64,000 nt of DNA from Moraxella sp. (GTDB lineage Bacteria > Pseudomonadota > Gammaproteobacteria > Pseudomonadales > Moraxellaceae): contig NZ_JAUNDY010000002.1 in the NCBI RefSeq assembly GCF_030525845.1, positions 62,001 to 126,000 on the forward strand. The letters are read 5' to 3'. Every line of letters starts with the position of its first letter. Position 1 is the stretch's first letter. The notes below the pieces were generated by a model. That model had not been told where the DNA came from. It saw only the letters and a program-made list of their open reading frames with translations, and ran no database searches. This document shows positions 55,509-64,000 of this stretch, piece by piece. Both the position numbers and the translations under genes were made by a program.

Positions 55509-55539
55509 GAAAATTCCGCAATCACATGATTAAAGAATT

Positions 55540-55548
55540 ATTATAGCA
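55540..55548 (-). promoter_or_regulatory. Extended -10 of recN
   Basis: The minus strand reads TGCTATAAT, 32 bases before the recN ATG. Confidence 0.6.
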
Positions 55549-55570
55549 TTTTGAGGGATTTTAAAAAACA

Positions 55571-55602
55571 AAAAAATCAGTAGAGCATGACATGCTCTAC
55601 TG
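55571..55602 (-). terminator. Terminator of the downstream secreted-protein gene
   Basis: CAGTAGAGCATG pairs with CATGCTCTACTG around a single A (in practice a four-to-six-base loop), followed on the minus strand by seven T residues. Confidence 0.85.
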
Positions 55603-55619
55603 ACTAGGATTAATGGTCG

Positions 55620-56297
55620 TTATTTTACCCTAGCTCGATATTTGACGACTGCCGTGCCACCAAGCCCCAACTCCTCTACCGTCCAGCGAAGTGCCTTGTA
55701 TTGAGATAGCGGCAACTCTTGGACCTGACCGCCGATATTGGCACGAAGAGGCATGCGTCCAAAACGGCTATTATCCACGCTCGCCCAAGCGATGCTGGGC
55801 GTGATACCACCAATAAGTTCCAACCTATCAGAAATACCAAGCGTAACGTCCATTGAGCGTACTCGCTGACCGCTGTTATTGGTAAACAACCCTTGATATT
55901 CTAGCACATCGCCAGACTTAATGGCGGTGGTAGCACTCACAGGGACAAGCGTCTCTTGCATGCCGATGTTTTGGACGATAAAGGCGTGAACGACACTATG
56001 AATGCCTGTGCCACTTTGTCCAACTGGGGAGACAGCTTGACTGAGGGTGGGGCTTAGAGTTGGCACGCTCTGGGGGGTTTGCACCGCCAAAGATGGGGCT
56101 GGCGTGGTGCTTTGAAGTGGGTTTTGGATAGGGATATTTTGGGGGGTAGCCACCACAATACGTTTGGGGGCATTGGCAGGGTTTGCAGTGTAGCTAATCT
56201 CCTCGCTGTCAGCAGGCGTGGGGAGTACGGCATGAGCGGTGGAAGATAAGGCAGCCAATGACAATAGGGTAAAACCAAAAACAGTACGATGATGCAT
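55620..56297 (-). CDS. Hypothetical exported protein with C-terminal beta domain
   Basis: The protein has 225 residues. A signal peptide (FGFTLLSLAALSSTAHA) is followed by a Pro/Thr/Ser-rich linker (to about residue 100). The C-terminal ~110 residues (IKSGDVLEYQGLFTNNSGQRV, MDVTLGISDRLELIGG) resemble the DUF11-type beta repeat that occurs in surface proteins. It may be an envelope protein. I do not recognise a specific function. Confidence 0.62.
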   Translation of the reverse strand: MHHRTVFGFTLLSLAALSSTAHAVLPTPADSEEISYTANPANAPKRIVVATPQNIPIQNPLQSTTPAPSLAVQTPQSVPTLSPTLSQAVSPVGQSGTGIHSVVHAFIVQNIGMQETLVPVSATTAIKSGDVLEYQGLFTNNSGQRVRSMDVTLGISDRLELIGGITPSIAWASVDNSRFGRMPLRANIGGQVQELPLSQYKALRWTVEELGLGGTAVVKYRARVK

Positions 56298-56425
56298 AAT
56301 ATTCCTTACAATTAATCAATGTTATATGATAAGCTTGGGTTTGGTGCGGTTATCATATCACGAAAAAAACTTACTTGCGTTAAGGGTGCGTTTATTTATG
56401 GTAAATTTATTTATTTGACACATAA

Positions 56426-56455
56426 AAATTCCCAATCTGGCATGACTGGGAATTT
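56426..56455 (-). terminator. Terminator of the KP/EP-rich lipoprotein gene
   Basis: AAATTCCCA pairs with TGGGAATTT around a 12-base loop, followed on the minus strand by more T residues. Confidence 0.7.
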
Positions 56456-56468
56456 GTATGGCATATGC

Positions 56469-57467
56469 TTAATAGGTGTCGTCTGTCTCCACAATGGTAA
56501 TACCCTGCTCGCTGGGTTTTTCGTTTGGTGTTTTGTCTTTTGGTTCGTCTTTGGTGCTAGGCTGTGGCTCAGGTTCGGGTTTTGGTTTGGGTTCAGCCTT
56601 TGGCTCGTTCTTAGGTTCGGATTTGGGTTTTTGGGTTTCGGCGGTGTCAGCTTTGACACTCTTAGGCTTGGTATCCTTGGCTTCTTTATCCTTAACTTCT
56701 TTAACAGCGTCTTTGGTGGTATCTTTGACCTCTTTGGTTTTATCGCCTTTTTCGGTACTAGCTTCGCCTACCTGTGGAATAGAAGGTAGTTGCACAGGGC
56801 GAATCTGAACGTTCGGTGCTGGCACGATGTCGCTAGATTCTTTGCCAATGTTGGCACTTTCTCGTTTGGCATCGGCTTTGGTTTGTTTATTTAGGGAGCG
56901 AGAAGCCGTTGCCATTGTGCCAGACGCCAAAGCAAGAATGGGCGTACCCTCATCAATGCTAAGAGCTTCGCCGTCCGTCTGGAATTTAAAGTTACCCACC
57001 AGTCTGCTACCACCCATGAGGCTGATGTCGTTTTCGACCGCTTGGTCTTCTAAGTTTGGCAAGCCTGCACTGGCAAATGTCTTATTGGCGGCACGGATTT
57101 CTTGGTCTGGGAGTACGATATGAAGCTGTGCGTGGCACTCGCCATCTGCCTCGCTGAGGTTTTGTAGGTCAATCTCGATGTTTGAGAGGCGTGCTTTTAG
57201 TTGTTGGTTTAGTTCGCTGGCGGTGTTCTCGCCTAAGGTGCGTACGGCAGATTGATAAAGTTCGTTACGTACAAGGCTAACCACACGGTTTTTTAGACCA
57301 ACATCATCACAGGTAATGGGCGGACGCTCCATCACTTCTGGGATAGCCACTTCGATGTCGGCTGCTGCCTGAGGTTCAACATTGTCTTTTTTGGTGCAAC
57401 CCACCATAGTACCCAAAGCAAGTGTGATGGTTGATGCGTATAATAAGTGCGAAAAAGCTGGTTTCAT
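56469..57467 (-). CDS. Hypothetical lipoprotein with Lys/Glu/Pro-rich tail
   Basis: The protein has 332 residues. The lipoprotein signal ends in MVGC. Residues 45-190 form a soluble domain with two cysteines (ITCDDVGLKNRVVSLV and DGECHAQLHIVLPD). The last ~120 residues are repetitive: KEVKD/KDAVKEV motifs, then PKSEPKNEPKAEPKPKPEPE. Such proline-lysine-glutamate tails form extended rods and can reach across the periplasm, as in TonB. The role is unknown. Confidence 0.65.
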   Translation of the reverse strand: MKPAFSHLLYASTITLALGTMVGCTKKDNVEPQAAADIEVAIPEVMERPPITCDDVGLKNRVVSLVRNELYQSAVRTLGENTASELNQQLKARLSNIEIDLQNLSEADGECHAQLHIVLPDQEIRAANKTFASAGLPNLEDQAVENDISLMGGSRLVGNFKFQTDGEALSIDEGTPILALASGTMATASRSLNKQTKADAKRESANIGKESSDIVPAPNVQIRPVQLPSIPQVGEASTEKGDKTKEVKDTTKDAVKEVKDKEAKDTKPKSVKADTAETQKPKSEPKNEPKAEPKPKPEPEPQPSTKDEPKDKTPNEKPSEQGITIVETDDTY

Positions 57468-57666
57468 AGATATCTCGTTAAAAGCGGTGCAATTTTACTC
57501 TAAACAATCGCCCCACAATACAAAATTGATAAAAAATAAGATACAATAAGCACAGGACGTAACTTGCTATTATACCACGCCAAAAGAATTTGCCAAATGA
57601 ATTTATGTATTAGCATTGTGGAGCAAGCGATGTTTTTGAGCAATTAACTGACCACAGAGCAAGACC

Positions 57667-58428
57667 ATGACCTGCCACGACGACCGTAATTTTGATGACA
57701 TTGCCGACCATTTTGCCAAAAAAGTCTATGGCGGACTAAAAGGACAAATCCGTCTTGCTGTACTACAAAGAGATTTGCAGGCACACCTACCCAACCAATC
57801 CTTAACGGTGCTAGATGTGGGGGCAGGACTGGCTCAGATTAGTTTGGATTTGGCACATCGTCATCGTGTCGTTATCAGCGACATCTCCCAAAATATGATA
57901 GACAAAGCCAAAAAATGTGCCCAAGAAAAAGGGGTAGACCCGACTTTCATCGTCTCGCCCTACCAAGAGCTACCAGCACATCTGCACACCCAAAAATTTG
58001 ACGTGATTTTGTGTCATGCCGTACTAGAATGGCTAGCCTCTCCTGAGGAAATCATGGTGTTTTTTGATGAATATCTGTCAGAGGGTGGGCTGATTTCTTT
58101 GTGTTTTTACAATCCAATTAGTCTGATTTATCGCAATCTTATCATGGGAAATTTTTATCAGCTCATGCACCCAAAACCTGCCGACAAAGGCAGTCTCACC
58201 CCAAACAACCCCGTCTCCTACGATACGGTGGCAGGCTGGTTGGCTACTAGGGGTTATGACATCGTATGCACCTCTGGGATACGGGTGTTTTCTGATTATG
58301 CCCCCCTAAAACGTGGCGGACTAACCAACGCAGAGGCGGTGATTGAGATGGAGCTTAAATATTCACAAATGTACCCCTTTTGGCAGATGGGGCGGTATTT
58401 ACATGTCTTGGCAAAAAAACGGAGCTAA
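57667..58428 (+). CDS. cmoM: tRNA carboxymethoxyuridine methyltransferase CmoM
   Basis: CmoM (SmtA) methylates cmo5U34 of tRNA to mcmo5U with S-adenosylmethionine. The 253 residues start with DRNFDDIADHFAKKVYGGLKGQIR, a hallmark. The SAM motif is VLDVGAGLAQISLDLA, followed by DVILCHAVLEWLASPEE and LSLCFYNP-like GLISLCFYNPISLIYRN. The late GIRVFSDYAP is also conserved. It precedes argA by six bases. Confidence 0.9.
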   Translation: MTCHDDRNFDDIADHFAKKVYGGLKGQIRLAVLQRDLQAHLPNQSLTVLDVGAGLAQISLDLAHRHRVVISDISQNMIDKAKKCAQEKGVDPTFIVSPYQELPAHLHTQKFDVILCHAVLEWLASPEEIMVFFDEYLSEGGLISLCFYNPISLIYRNLIMGNFYQLMHPKPADKGSLTPNNPVSYDTVAGWLATRGYDIVCTSGIRVFSDYAPLKRGGLTNAEAVIEMELKYSQMYPFWQMGRYLHVLAKKRS

Positions 58429-58434
58429 GATAAA

Positions 58435-59727
58435 ATGATAGACCATCAAGAAACACTAAGCCCTGTTTACAGCTTTCGTCAGTCAGCCCCTTATATCAAT
58501 ACCCATCGAGGCAAGACATTTGTGATTGCCTTTGGTGGGCGTGCCATCACGCATGCTAATTTCGCCACGCTTATTCATGATATTGCCCTACTTCACAGCG
58601 TGGGTATTCGCTTGGTGTTGGTCTATGGCTCACGCCCTCAGATTGATGAGGTGCTACACAAAAACGCCATCGCCACCCAATTTCATCAAGGAGTGCGTAT
58701 CACGCCCCATCACGCCATGCCCCACATCTTGTCAGCGGTCGGCACAAACCGACTTTATATCGAGTCTGAGCTATCCAAGGGGCTTGCCAACTCGCCGTTA
58801 TTTGGGGCAAAAATCTCGGTCATCTCGGGTAATTTTGTCAATGCCAAACCCTTTGGGGTGCGTGATGGCGTGGATTTTGGCTTGGCAGGCGAGGTACGTA
58901 AGATTGACAAAGACGCCATCAATCACAATCTTACTCAAAATCACATTGTCCTGCTCGGCTCGCTGGGCTTTTCCGCCACTGGGGAGATTTTTAATTTAGA
59001 AACCCGCCAAATTGCCAGCCAAACCGCTATTACACTTAGGGCGGATAAGCTCATCTTTTTAGATGGTGAAATGGGACTGATGGACGAAAACGGCAATCTT
59101 ATCCGTGAGCTAAACACACGCACCGCCACGCAATTTGCAAATAATGCCAAAGTCGCCTGTGCCTTGCATGCCTGCACGCACGGAGTTAATCGTGTACATC
59201 TACTCAGCTACGCCAAAGACGGTGCGATGATTGAGGAGCTTTTTACCACCGATGGTAGCGGCACGATGATTAGCCAAAATGACTATGACCACATCAGAGG
59301 GGCGATGGCACGTGATGTGATTGGAATCATGCAAATCATCAAGCCCCTAGAAGAGCAAGGCATTCTCATTAGCAGAAGTCGTGAAAGACTCGAAGAGAGC
59401 ATTGAGGATTTTAGTGTGATGGAGCGTGATGGACAGATTATCGGCTGTGTGGCACTACATATCCTAGATGAGGATAGTGCAGAGCTTGCCAGCGTTGCCA
59501 TTCATGCAGATTATCAGCGTGGCGAACGTGGCGAGAGTTTATTAAAATTTGTGGAGCAAAAAGCCAAACAACTTGGCAAAAAACGCCTGTTTGCCCTAAC
59601 CACACGCACTTTGCATTGGTTTATTGAGCATGGATTTAGTGAAACTTCCCCTAAGAGCCTGCCGCCAGAGCGTTATCAGGCGTGGCATAATGGACGAAAT
59701 TCTAAGGTGTTAGTTAAGGCGTTGTGA
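58435..59727 (+). CDS. argA: N-acetylglutamate synthase ArgA
   Basis: ArgA acetylates glutamate, the first step of arginine synthesis. The 430 residues have an amino-acid kinase-like domain (TFVIAFGGRAITHANFATL, LVLVYGSRPQIDEVL, GFSATGEIFNLE) that binds arginine for feedback control, and a C-terminal GNAT domain (QIIGCVALHILDEDSAELAS, YQRGERGESLLKFVE). This bifold layout distinguishes it from plain ArgB. It is probably co-transcribed with cmoM. Confidence 0.95.
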   Translation: MIDHQETLSPVYSFRQSAPYINTHRGKTFVIAFGGRAITHANFATLIHDIALLHSVGIRLVLVYGSRPQIDEVLHKNAIATQFHQGVRITPHHAMPHILSAVGTNRLYIESELSKGLANSPLFGAKISVISGNFVNAKPFGVRDGVDFGLAGEVRKIDKDAINHNLTQNHIVLLGSLGFSATGEIFNLETRQIASQTAITLRADKLIFLDGEMGLMDENGNLIRELNTRTATQFANNAKVACALHACTHGVNRVHLLSYAKDGAMIEELFTTDGSGTMISQNDYDHIRGAMARDVIGIMQIIKPLEEQGILISRSRERLEESIEDFSVMERDGQIIGCVALHILDEDSAELASVAIHADYQRGERGESLLKFVEQKAKQLGKKRLFALTTRTLHWFIEHGFSETSPKSLPPERYQAWHNGRNSKVLVKAL

Positions 59728-59805
59728 GTTTGGATTTTAAATAAAAATAGCCAAAAATCACCAACTATGCTACCATAAGTCAATCCAAAAACATAAATTT
59801 ACGCC

Positions 59806-60684
59806 ATGAATTACAAACACGCCTATCACGCTGGCAACTTTGCCGATGTCGCCAAGCACATTTTATTATTGCAACTGCTCGCCCAATTTAGTGCCAAAGC
59901 CAAGCCCTTTTATGTGCTGGACGCTTATGGTGGGCGTGGGCTGTATTCGCTAGACAGCGATGAGGCAACCAAAACAGGCGAGGCGGACAAGGGCATTCGT
60001 GCCTTAGAAAATGCCAAGCTAACCACCCCCCCCAAAGCCATCGCCCAGTATTTGCTTGACCTTGATACTGCTAGGAAAACCTACGACAAGCACGTCTATC
60101 CAGGGTCGCCTTGGTGGATTGCCAATCATGCCCTGCACCATTGCCCAGACGCTCCCTTGCGAGCCGAAGCCTTTGAAGCGGTGGCGGACGAATATGACGC
60201 CCTAAATTATCAGCTTTATCAACTTCCCATTGGCATTCATCACCGCAACGCTTTTGAAGGTGTGCCTGCTGTGTTGCCCCCCAAAGAAAAACGGGGCATT
60301 ATCCTGCTTGACCCGCCTTTTGAACAAGAACACAAAGATTTTAGCCGTTTGGTGGATTTACTCGTGGCAAGCCACAAAAAATTTGCCACAGGTACGTTTG
60401 TACTTTGGTATCCGATTAAAAACATCGATGCGGTAGAGCTGTTTTACAAAAAAATGAAACGCACCGAAATTCGCCGTCAGCTGGTTTGTGAATTAAACCT
60501 ATACCCCAATGACGTGGCGGTGGGCATGAATGGCACGGGGCTACACATCATTAACCCCCCTTGGCAATTTGGCGAACACGCCAAAGCCATTTTGCAAACA
60601 CTTGCCCCAATCCTAAAACCTGCGGACGCTCCTGCCATGAGCCTTGATGACATGGCGGTGGTCAAATGGCTGGTGGGCGAGTGA
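59806..60684 (+). CDS. rlmJ: 23S rRNA (adenine-2030-N6)-methyltransferase RlmJ
   Basis: RlmJ methylates A2030 of 23S rRNA; its homologue was also described as a DNA-utilisation gene (ComJ/YhiR). The 292 residues start with MNYKHAYHAGNFADVAKHI, a family hallmark. The catalytic motif is ILLDPPFEQ and SAM contacts include LDAYGGRGLYSLDS. A C8 run at 60026-60033 lies within the coding sequence (LTTPPKA) and is in frame. Confidence 0.93.
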   Translation: MNYKHAYHAGNFADVAKHILLLQLLAQFSAKAKPFYVLDAYGGRGLYSLDSDEATKTGEADKGIRALENAKLTTPPKAIAQYLLDLDTARKTYDKHVYPGSPWWIANHALHHCPDAPLRAEAFEAVADEYDALNYQLYQLPIGIHHRNAFEGVPAVLPPKEKRGIILLDPPFEQEHKDFSRLVDLLVASHKKFATGTFVLWYPIKNIDAVELFYKKMKRTEIRRQLVCELNLYPNDVAVGMNGTGLHIINPPWQFGEHAKAILQTLAPILKPADAPAMSLDDMAVVKWLVGE

Positions 60685-60705
60685 TGTTTTTGTAAGGATA
60701 AACGG

Positions 60706-61206
60706 ATGAAAAAATTTGCGTTATTGCTCGCTGTTTTGACAACCTTAACCGCTTGCCAATCAGCCAGCCAACAAATCGGCTCAGCACCAACCCAATCAGT
60801 ACCGTCAGACTTTGCCCGATTGGTCGCCGATGAGATGCTTGGGTTTGCCATTGGTATGGCACAAGGCGACTCACAAAAACCCTTAAATTCTGACTATGTG
60901 GCGTGCGTCAAACAGCCTCATCCCCAATTACAACAACTGGCACAAAGGCTAGTAAGTCAAGAATTTAACCAAGACGAAATCGCTTTATTGGGTGAAACTT
61001 TTGTTTATTTGAAAGACAACAAAACCCCCACCGACCCCACCTTGCAAGCCAAAGTTAAGCAAGCTGAGTCGTTAATGACATCGCCAAAAATGCAAAATGT
61101 GCTTGCCACGCTTGTGGGCATGGGGGGCGACAAACAACTTGGCGATGAGATACATAGCCACGTCCACGCTCGTCTAAGTGCTTGCGTCAAAAATACAAAT
61201 GGTTAA
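60706..61206 (+). CDS. Hypothetical lipoprotein
   Basis: The protein has 166 residues. The lipoprotein signal ends in LTAC. The mature part is helical, with DFARLVADEMLGFAIGMAQ, two cysteines (YVACVKQP near residue 68, LSACVKN at the end) and LATLVGMGGDKQLG. I recognise no family. It lies between rlmJ (21 bases) and pssA (two bases), so it is likely in one transcript. Confidence 0.62.
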   Translation: MKKFALLLAVLTTLTACQSASQQIGSAPTQSVPSDFARLVADEMLGFAIGMAQGDSQKPLNSDYVACVKQPHPQLQQLAQRLVSQEFNQDEIALLGETFVYLKDNKTPTDPTLQAKVKQAESLMTSPKMQNVLATLVGMGGDKQLGDEIHSHVHARLSACVKNTNG

Positions 61207-61208
61207 TC

Positions 61209-61997
61209 ATGACACAAACTCAACTTCCAAAAGACCCAGACGACCACGATGGCATTACCTTTGAGGTCGTTGAAACCGAACAGGACGGCGACCAAAAAAA
61301 AGTCAGTCGTGGCGTGTATCTTGTCCCCAATCTCATCACAACGGCGTCCATGTTGTCAGCATTTTTTTCAATTGTTGCCAGTAGCGAGGGGCGATTTGAT
61401 AAGGCGTGTTTGGCGATTTTTATTTCGGCACTCCTAGACGGCATGGACGGACGAGCAGCTCGCCTATTGAACGCCCAAAGCCCCTTTGGCGAACAGCTTG
61501 ACAGCTTGGCTGATTGCATTGCCTTTGGGCTTGCTCCTGCGGTGCTGGTTTATCATTTTGCCTTGCATGAGCTTGGGCGGATTGGGCTTGCTTGTGCTTT
61601 TGTGTTTAGTGCGTGTGCGGCGTTTCGTTTGGCACGTTTTAACGTCCAAATTGGCACAGTGGACAAAAAATACTTTATCGGTGTGGCAAGCCCCCTTGCT
61701 GCCATTCTTATTACATCTGCGGTCATGGTTGCCAAAGACCATGCCAATTTTGCCCCTCATGTGCTTGCACTTATTTTGGCGGTATGGACAGTAATTTGTG
61801 GGCTTTTGATGGTAAGCAATATCAAATATTACAGCTTCAAAGAATTTGACCGCCAAAAAGTCCCCTTTGTCGCCTTGATTATCGGCGTGCTTATCATGGG
61901 AGTCATGCTCTATGACATTCCTGTGGGCTTGCTGGCGATTGGGGTGATTTATGCGTTGTCAGGATTTTGGACAACCCTACAAGCCAAAAAATCTTGA
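61209..61997 (+). CDS. pssA: CDP-diacylglycerol--serine O-phosphatidyltransferase PssA
   Basis: The enzyme makes phosphatidylserine, precursor of phosphatidylethanolamine. The 262 residues have several transmembrane helices and the CDP-alcohol phosphotransferase motif at DGRAARLLNAQSPFGEQLDS through LADC, with the metal-binding Asp residues. It is the membrane type (CDP-OH-P family), as in Bacillus and Pseudomonas, not the E. coli phospholipase-D type. The ATG at 61209 lies two bases after the previous stop. Confidence 0.93.
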   Translation: MTQTQLPKDPDDHDGITFEVVETEQDGDQKKVSRGVYLVPNLITTASMLSAFFSIVASSEGRFDKACLAIFISALLDGMDGRAARLLNAQSPFGEQLDSLADCIAFGLAPAVLVYHFALHELGRIGLACAFVFSACAAFRLARFNVQIGTVDKKYFIGVASPLAAILITSAVMVAKDHANFAPHVLALILAVWTVICGLLMVSNIKYYSFKEFDRQKVPFVALIIGVLIMGVMLYDIPVGLLAIGVIYALSGFWTTLQAKKS

Positions 61998-62022
61998 TTT
62001 TGCTTTTAAAATTTCATCAATC

Positions 62023-62928
62023 ATGCCTTCGCCAAATTCCGCCATTTCCCAATTTTTACAAGCCACTCGCCCACGCACTTATCCCATCGCCATCGCCAGC
62101 CTAGCAGTCAGCCAAAGTTTGGCGTACCGCTCGCTTGGTGGCTTTGGGATGACAAATTGGGTGCTTGCTTTTTTGATGATTTATACGGCTTTGTCCTTAC
62201 AAATTTTATCTAATCTTGCCAATGATTACGGCGATGGCGTGCGTGGCACAGACAGCCTGCGTCATGCCGACAGTCCTGCTCGCTTGGTGGGTAGTGGAGC
62301 GGTGTCTTTTGGGCGGTTTCGTGCGTGGTTATTGGTGTGGCTTGTGCAGACGATGGCGGTAGGTAGTGTGCTGATTTGGCTAAGTCCGCTGACCTTTGGG
62401 CAAGTTGTGCTGTTTTTTGGTTTGGGGGCGGTGTCTATTTTGGGGGCGTTGGGCTACACGATGGGTAGGCGTCCTTATGGCTATCATGCACTTGGCGAAG
62501 TGGCAGTGTTGATATTTTTTGGTTATGTGGCGGTTTTGGGCGGGTATTATTTGCAGGTGGGTCGGGTGGATATCGCTCAAAACTTCATCATTGCCACAGG
62601 GGTGGGACTACTGTCGGCGTGCGTGATGTACATCAATAACTTGCGAGACGTCAAGACGGATAAACTTTCTGGCAAAATGACGTTGGCGGTCGTACTTGGT
62701 CGCTACCGTATAGCGGGATATTTGGGACTTTTGTCTGTTGCTGTGCTGTGCTATTTTGTGCATTTTTATCGTAGTGGTGGCGTGGGTGCTTGGCAGATGG
62801 TGGGCTTGTTGCCCTTGTTTTGGCATATTTATCAAGTAGTGCGTGATAGGAGCGACCCTGTCAGGCTTGGTAAGCAACTTAAAACCATCATGGCACTTGT
62901 TGTTATGTTTAATTGGCTTGCAATATAA
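62023..62928 (+). CDS. menA: UbiA-family prenyltransferase, MenA-like
   Basis: The protein has 301 residues and about eight transmembrane helices. The prenyl-diphosphate motif is NLANDYGDGVRGTD, and the second Asp motif is NNLRDVKTDKLSGKMTLA. The N-terminal FLQATRPRTYPIAIAS and the LGYTMGRRPYGYHALGE block point to the DHNA octaprenyltransferase (MenA) subgroup rather than UbiA. MenA acts in menaquinone synthesis. No other men genes are in the window, while ubiG is, so the true substrate needs care. Confidence 0.8.
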   Translation: MPSPNSAISQFLQATRPRTYPIAIASLAVSQSLAYRSLGGFGMTNWVLAFLMIYTALSLQILSNLANDYGDGVRGTDSLRHADSPARLVGSGAVSFGRFRAWLLVWLVQTMAVGSVLIWLSPLTFGQVVLFFGLGAVSILGALGYTMGRRPYGYHALGEVAVLIFFGYVAVLGGYYLQVGRVDIAQNFIIATGVGLLSACVMYINNLRDVKTDKLSGKMTLAVVLGRYRIAGYLGLLSVAVLCYFVHFYRSGGVGAWQMVGLLPLFWHIYQVVRDRSDPVRLGKQLKTIMALVVMFNWLAI

Positions 62929-63580
62929 AATCCACCAACGCCCCAAAATCATCAAACACCCCATCTGGATTGCTCTGACTAATGGGTGTGCCATAATTAT
63001 AGCCATAAGTGAGTGCTAGCGTACGCATGCCAGCGTCTTGCCCTGCCTTGATGTCATTGACAGAATCGCCGACCATCACAGCACAAGAAGTGTCGACATG
63101 TAGCGTTTGACAAATGTGTAGCAGGGGCATGGGGTCTGGTTTTTTGGTGGGTAAACTATCGCCACCAATGACGCAGGAAAACATGTCCGTCCAACCCATA
63201 CCATCTAGGATTTTTGGCAAAAATTGAGTAGGCTTATTGGTGCAAAGTGTCAATGTCAAGCCAGCCTCCATGAGACGGTGCAAGCCCTCTGTTACACCCT
63301 CATATTCAACCGTTTTGCTGGTAGCGTTGGCATATTTTGCCAAAAAAACCTCGTGGGCTTCATCGAGTTGATCGGCGGAAATATCTGCCCACGCCATCGC
63401 ACGCTCTACCAGTTTTACCGAGCCATTACCCACCCAGCCTCGCACACGCTCCACGCCAGAGGCAGGCTTATTAAAATGAGCAAGCATGCCATCAACACCA
63501 TCTGCCAAATCAAAAACGCTATCAATGAGCGTGCCGTCCAAATCAAAAATAATCAGCGTAGGCTTGCAAAAAGCGGTCAT
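62909..63580 (-). CDS. gph: Phosphoglycolate phosphatase Gph
   Basis: The protein has 223 residues of the HAD superfamily. Motifs: IFDLDGTLIDSVFDLADGVD, TLCTNKPTQFLPKIL, the lysine in PTKKPDPMPLL, and MVGDSVNDIKAGQDAGM. The cap-domain block RGWVGNGSVKLVERAM is typical of Gph, which removes 2-phosphoglycolate formed during DNA repair. The ATG at 63580 has AGGA seven bases upstream; another ATG at 63586 is too close to it. Its 3' end overlaps the convergent menA-like gene by 20 bases. Confidence 0.88.
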   Translation of the reverse strand: MTAFCKPTLIIFDLDGTLIDSVFDLADGVDGMLAHFNKPASGVERVRGWVGNGSVKLVERAMAWADISADQLDEAHEVFLAKYANATSKTVEYEGVTEGLHRLMEAGLTLTLCTNKPTQFLPKILDGMGWTDMFSCVIGGDSLPTKKPDPMPLLHICQTLHVDTSCAVMVGDSVNDIKAGQDAGMRTLALTYGYNYGTPISQSNPDGVFDDFGALVDFILQAN

Positions 63581-64000
63581 GAGCATGTCCTAAGGGTAAA
63601 ATATGATGAAATTTTACCAAAAAGTGCGTAACATGACACCAAAAATCACAAAAATTTGGGCTTGATTGTAACAATTTATGTAAAATTTCCTAAAATCCCA
63701 CAAAAAACCCCCACATCACACCCCAAAACCATCAAATTTTTTTAAATTTTCCAAAAAATCAATGATGACCCATAAAAATCAGCCTATTGTTTGGGTAAAA
63801 TAGATAAGATTTGATAAAATTTCAGCCCAGATTGTGATAAAAGTAACAAAACATTTCAAAACGGCATGGGAGTCGCTTACAAATGCAGAAAATTTTGCAA
63901 AACTTTACACTTTACACCATAAACATGCACAGTTTTTAAGAAATATTTTGTTACTATACACTCATTGGTAGTGATGACTTGGTTATCACATTCGTAAATT
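63581..64000. other. AT-rich intergenic region at the window end
   Basis: These 420 bases hold no supportable gene. There is a short fragment at 63624-63648 (AAAGTGCGTAACATGACACC) that resembles one arm of the dispersed repeat. The rest is AT-rich, with runs of A and T, and is likely the leader or promoter region of a gene beyond the window. Confidence 0.5.

Overview
This window is a gene-dense bacterial chromosome segment. The best overall fit is a member of the Moraxellaceae, most like Moraxella. The pointers are the ubiG-mupP-yciK order shared with Pseudomonas and Acinetobacter relatives, a short AccA without the usual N-terminal helical extension, a type IV pilus ATPase, AT-leaning intergenic DNA, a poly-C tract in a surface lipoprotein gene, and short palindromic dispersed repeats. 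This assignment is inference from gene content and sequence style, not from a database search. Two parS-type centromere sites, one beside gyrB, suggest the left part lies in the origin-proximal domain, although dnaA and parAB are not in the window.

Layout. 0-5.8 kb: the 3' end of an ABC-F ATPase, a J-domain protein, a YheT-type hydrolase behind a palindromic operator, a membrane phosphoesterase, and three poorly characterised genes. 5.8-16.9 kb: gyrB, parS sites, a YgeA-like racemase, a lipoprotein phosphatase, a DsbC-like protein with a doubled N-terminal domain, tRNA-Ser(GCT) and tRNA-Arg(ACG), rsuA, a GNAT toxin-antitoxin pair, a YigZ-type gene that carries the second parS, dsbA, and ubiG-mupP-yciK. 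16.9-26.1 kb: a CorC/CNNM-type protein, a ferrous iron uptake locus (efeB-efeU convergent with efeO, with Fur-like boxes), and a methionine ABC transporter locus (metNI and metQ) split by an oppositely oriented amino-acid-binding lipoprotein gene that an 11-C tract puts out of frame.

26.1-34.6 kb: uvrA, then a more AT-rich block (LRR-like protein, TatD-type nuclease, tcdA, an unusual AAA+ ATPase), then class I fumarase. 34.6-48.5 kb: rne with a long leader, rluC, a phosphoglycerate-mutase-like protein with a signal peptide, ppx, accA, a pseudouridine synthase, hemL and secA. 48.5-64 kb: pilB, tpiA-secG, the recN-algH-ruvX cluster, secreted proteins and lipoproteins of unknown role, cmoM-argA, rlmJ, pssA, menA-like and gph.

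Most genes are housekeeping functions: DNA topology and repair (gyrB, uvrA, recN, ruvX), RNA modification and decay (rsuA, rluC, another RluA-family gene, cmoM, rlmJ, tcdA, rne), secretion and disulfide folding (secA, secG, dsbA, DsbC-like), and quinone, lipid and heme synthesis. I saw no CRISPR array, intact insertion sequence, prophage or rRNA. The most notable signals are the out-of-frame poly-C lipoprotein gene, the parS pair, the dispersed palindromic repeat family, the exported phosphoglycerate-mutase homologue, the doubled DsbC N-domain, and the long rne leader.
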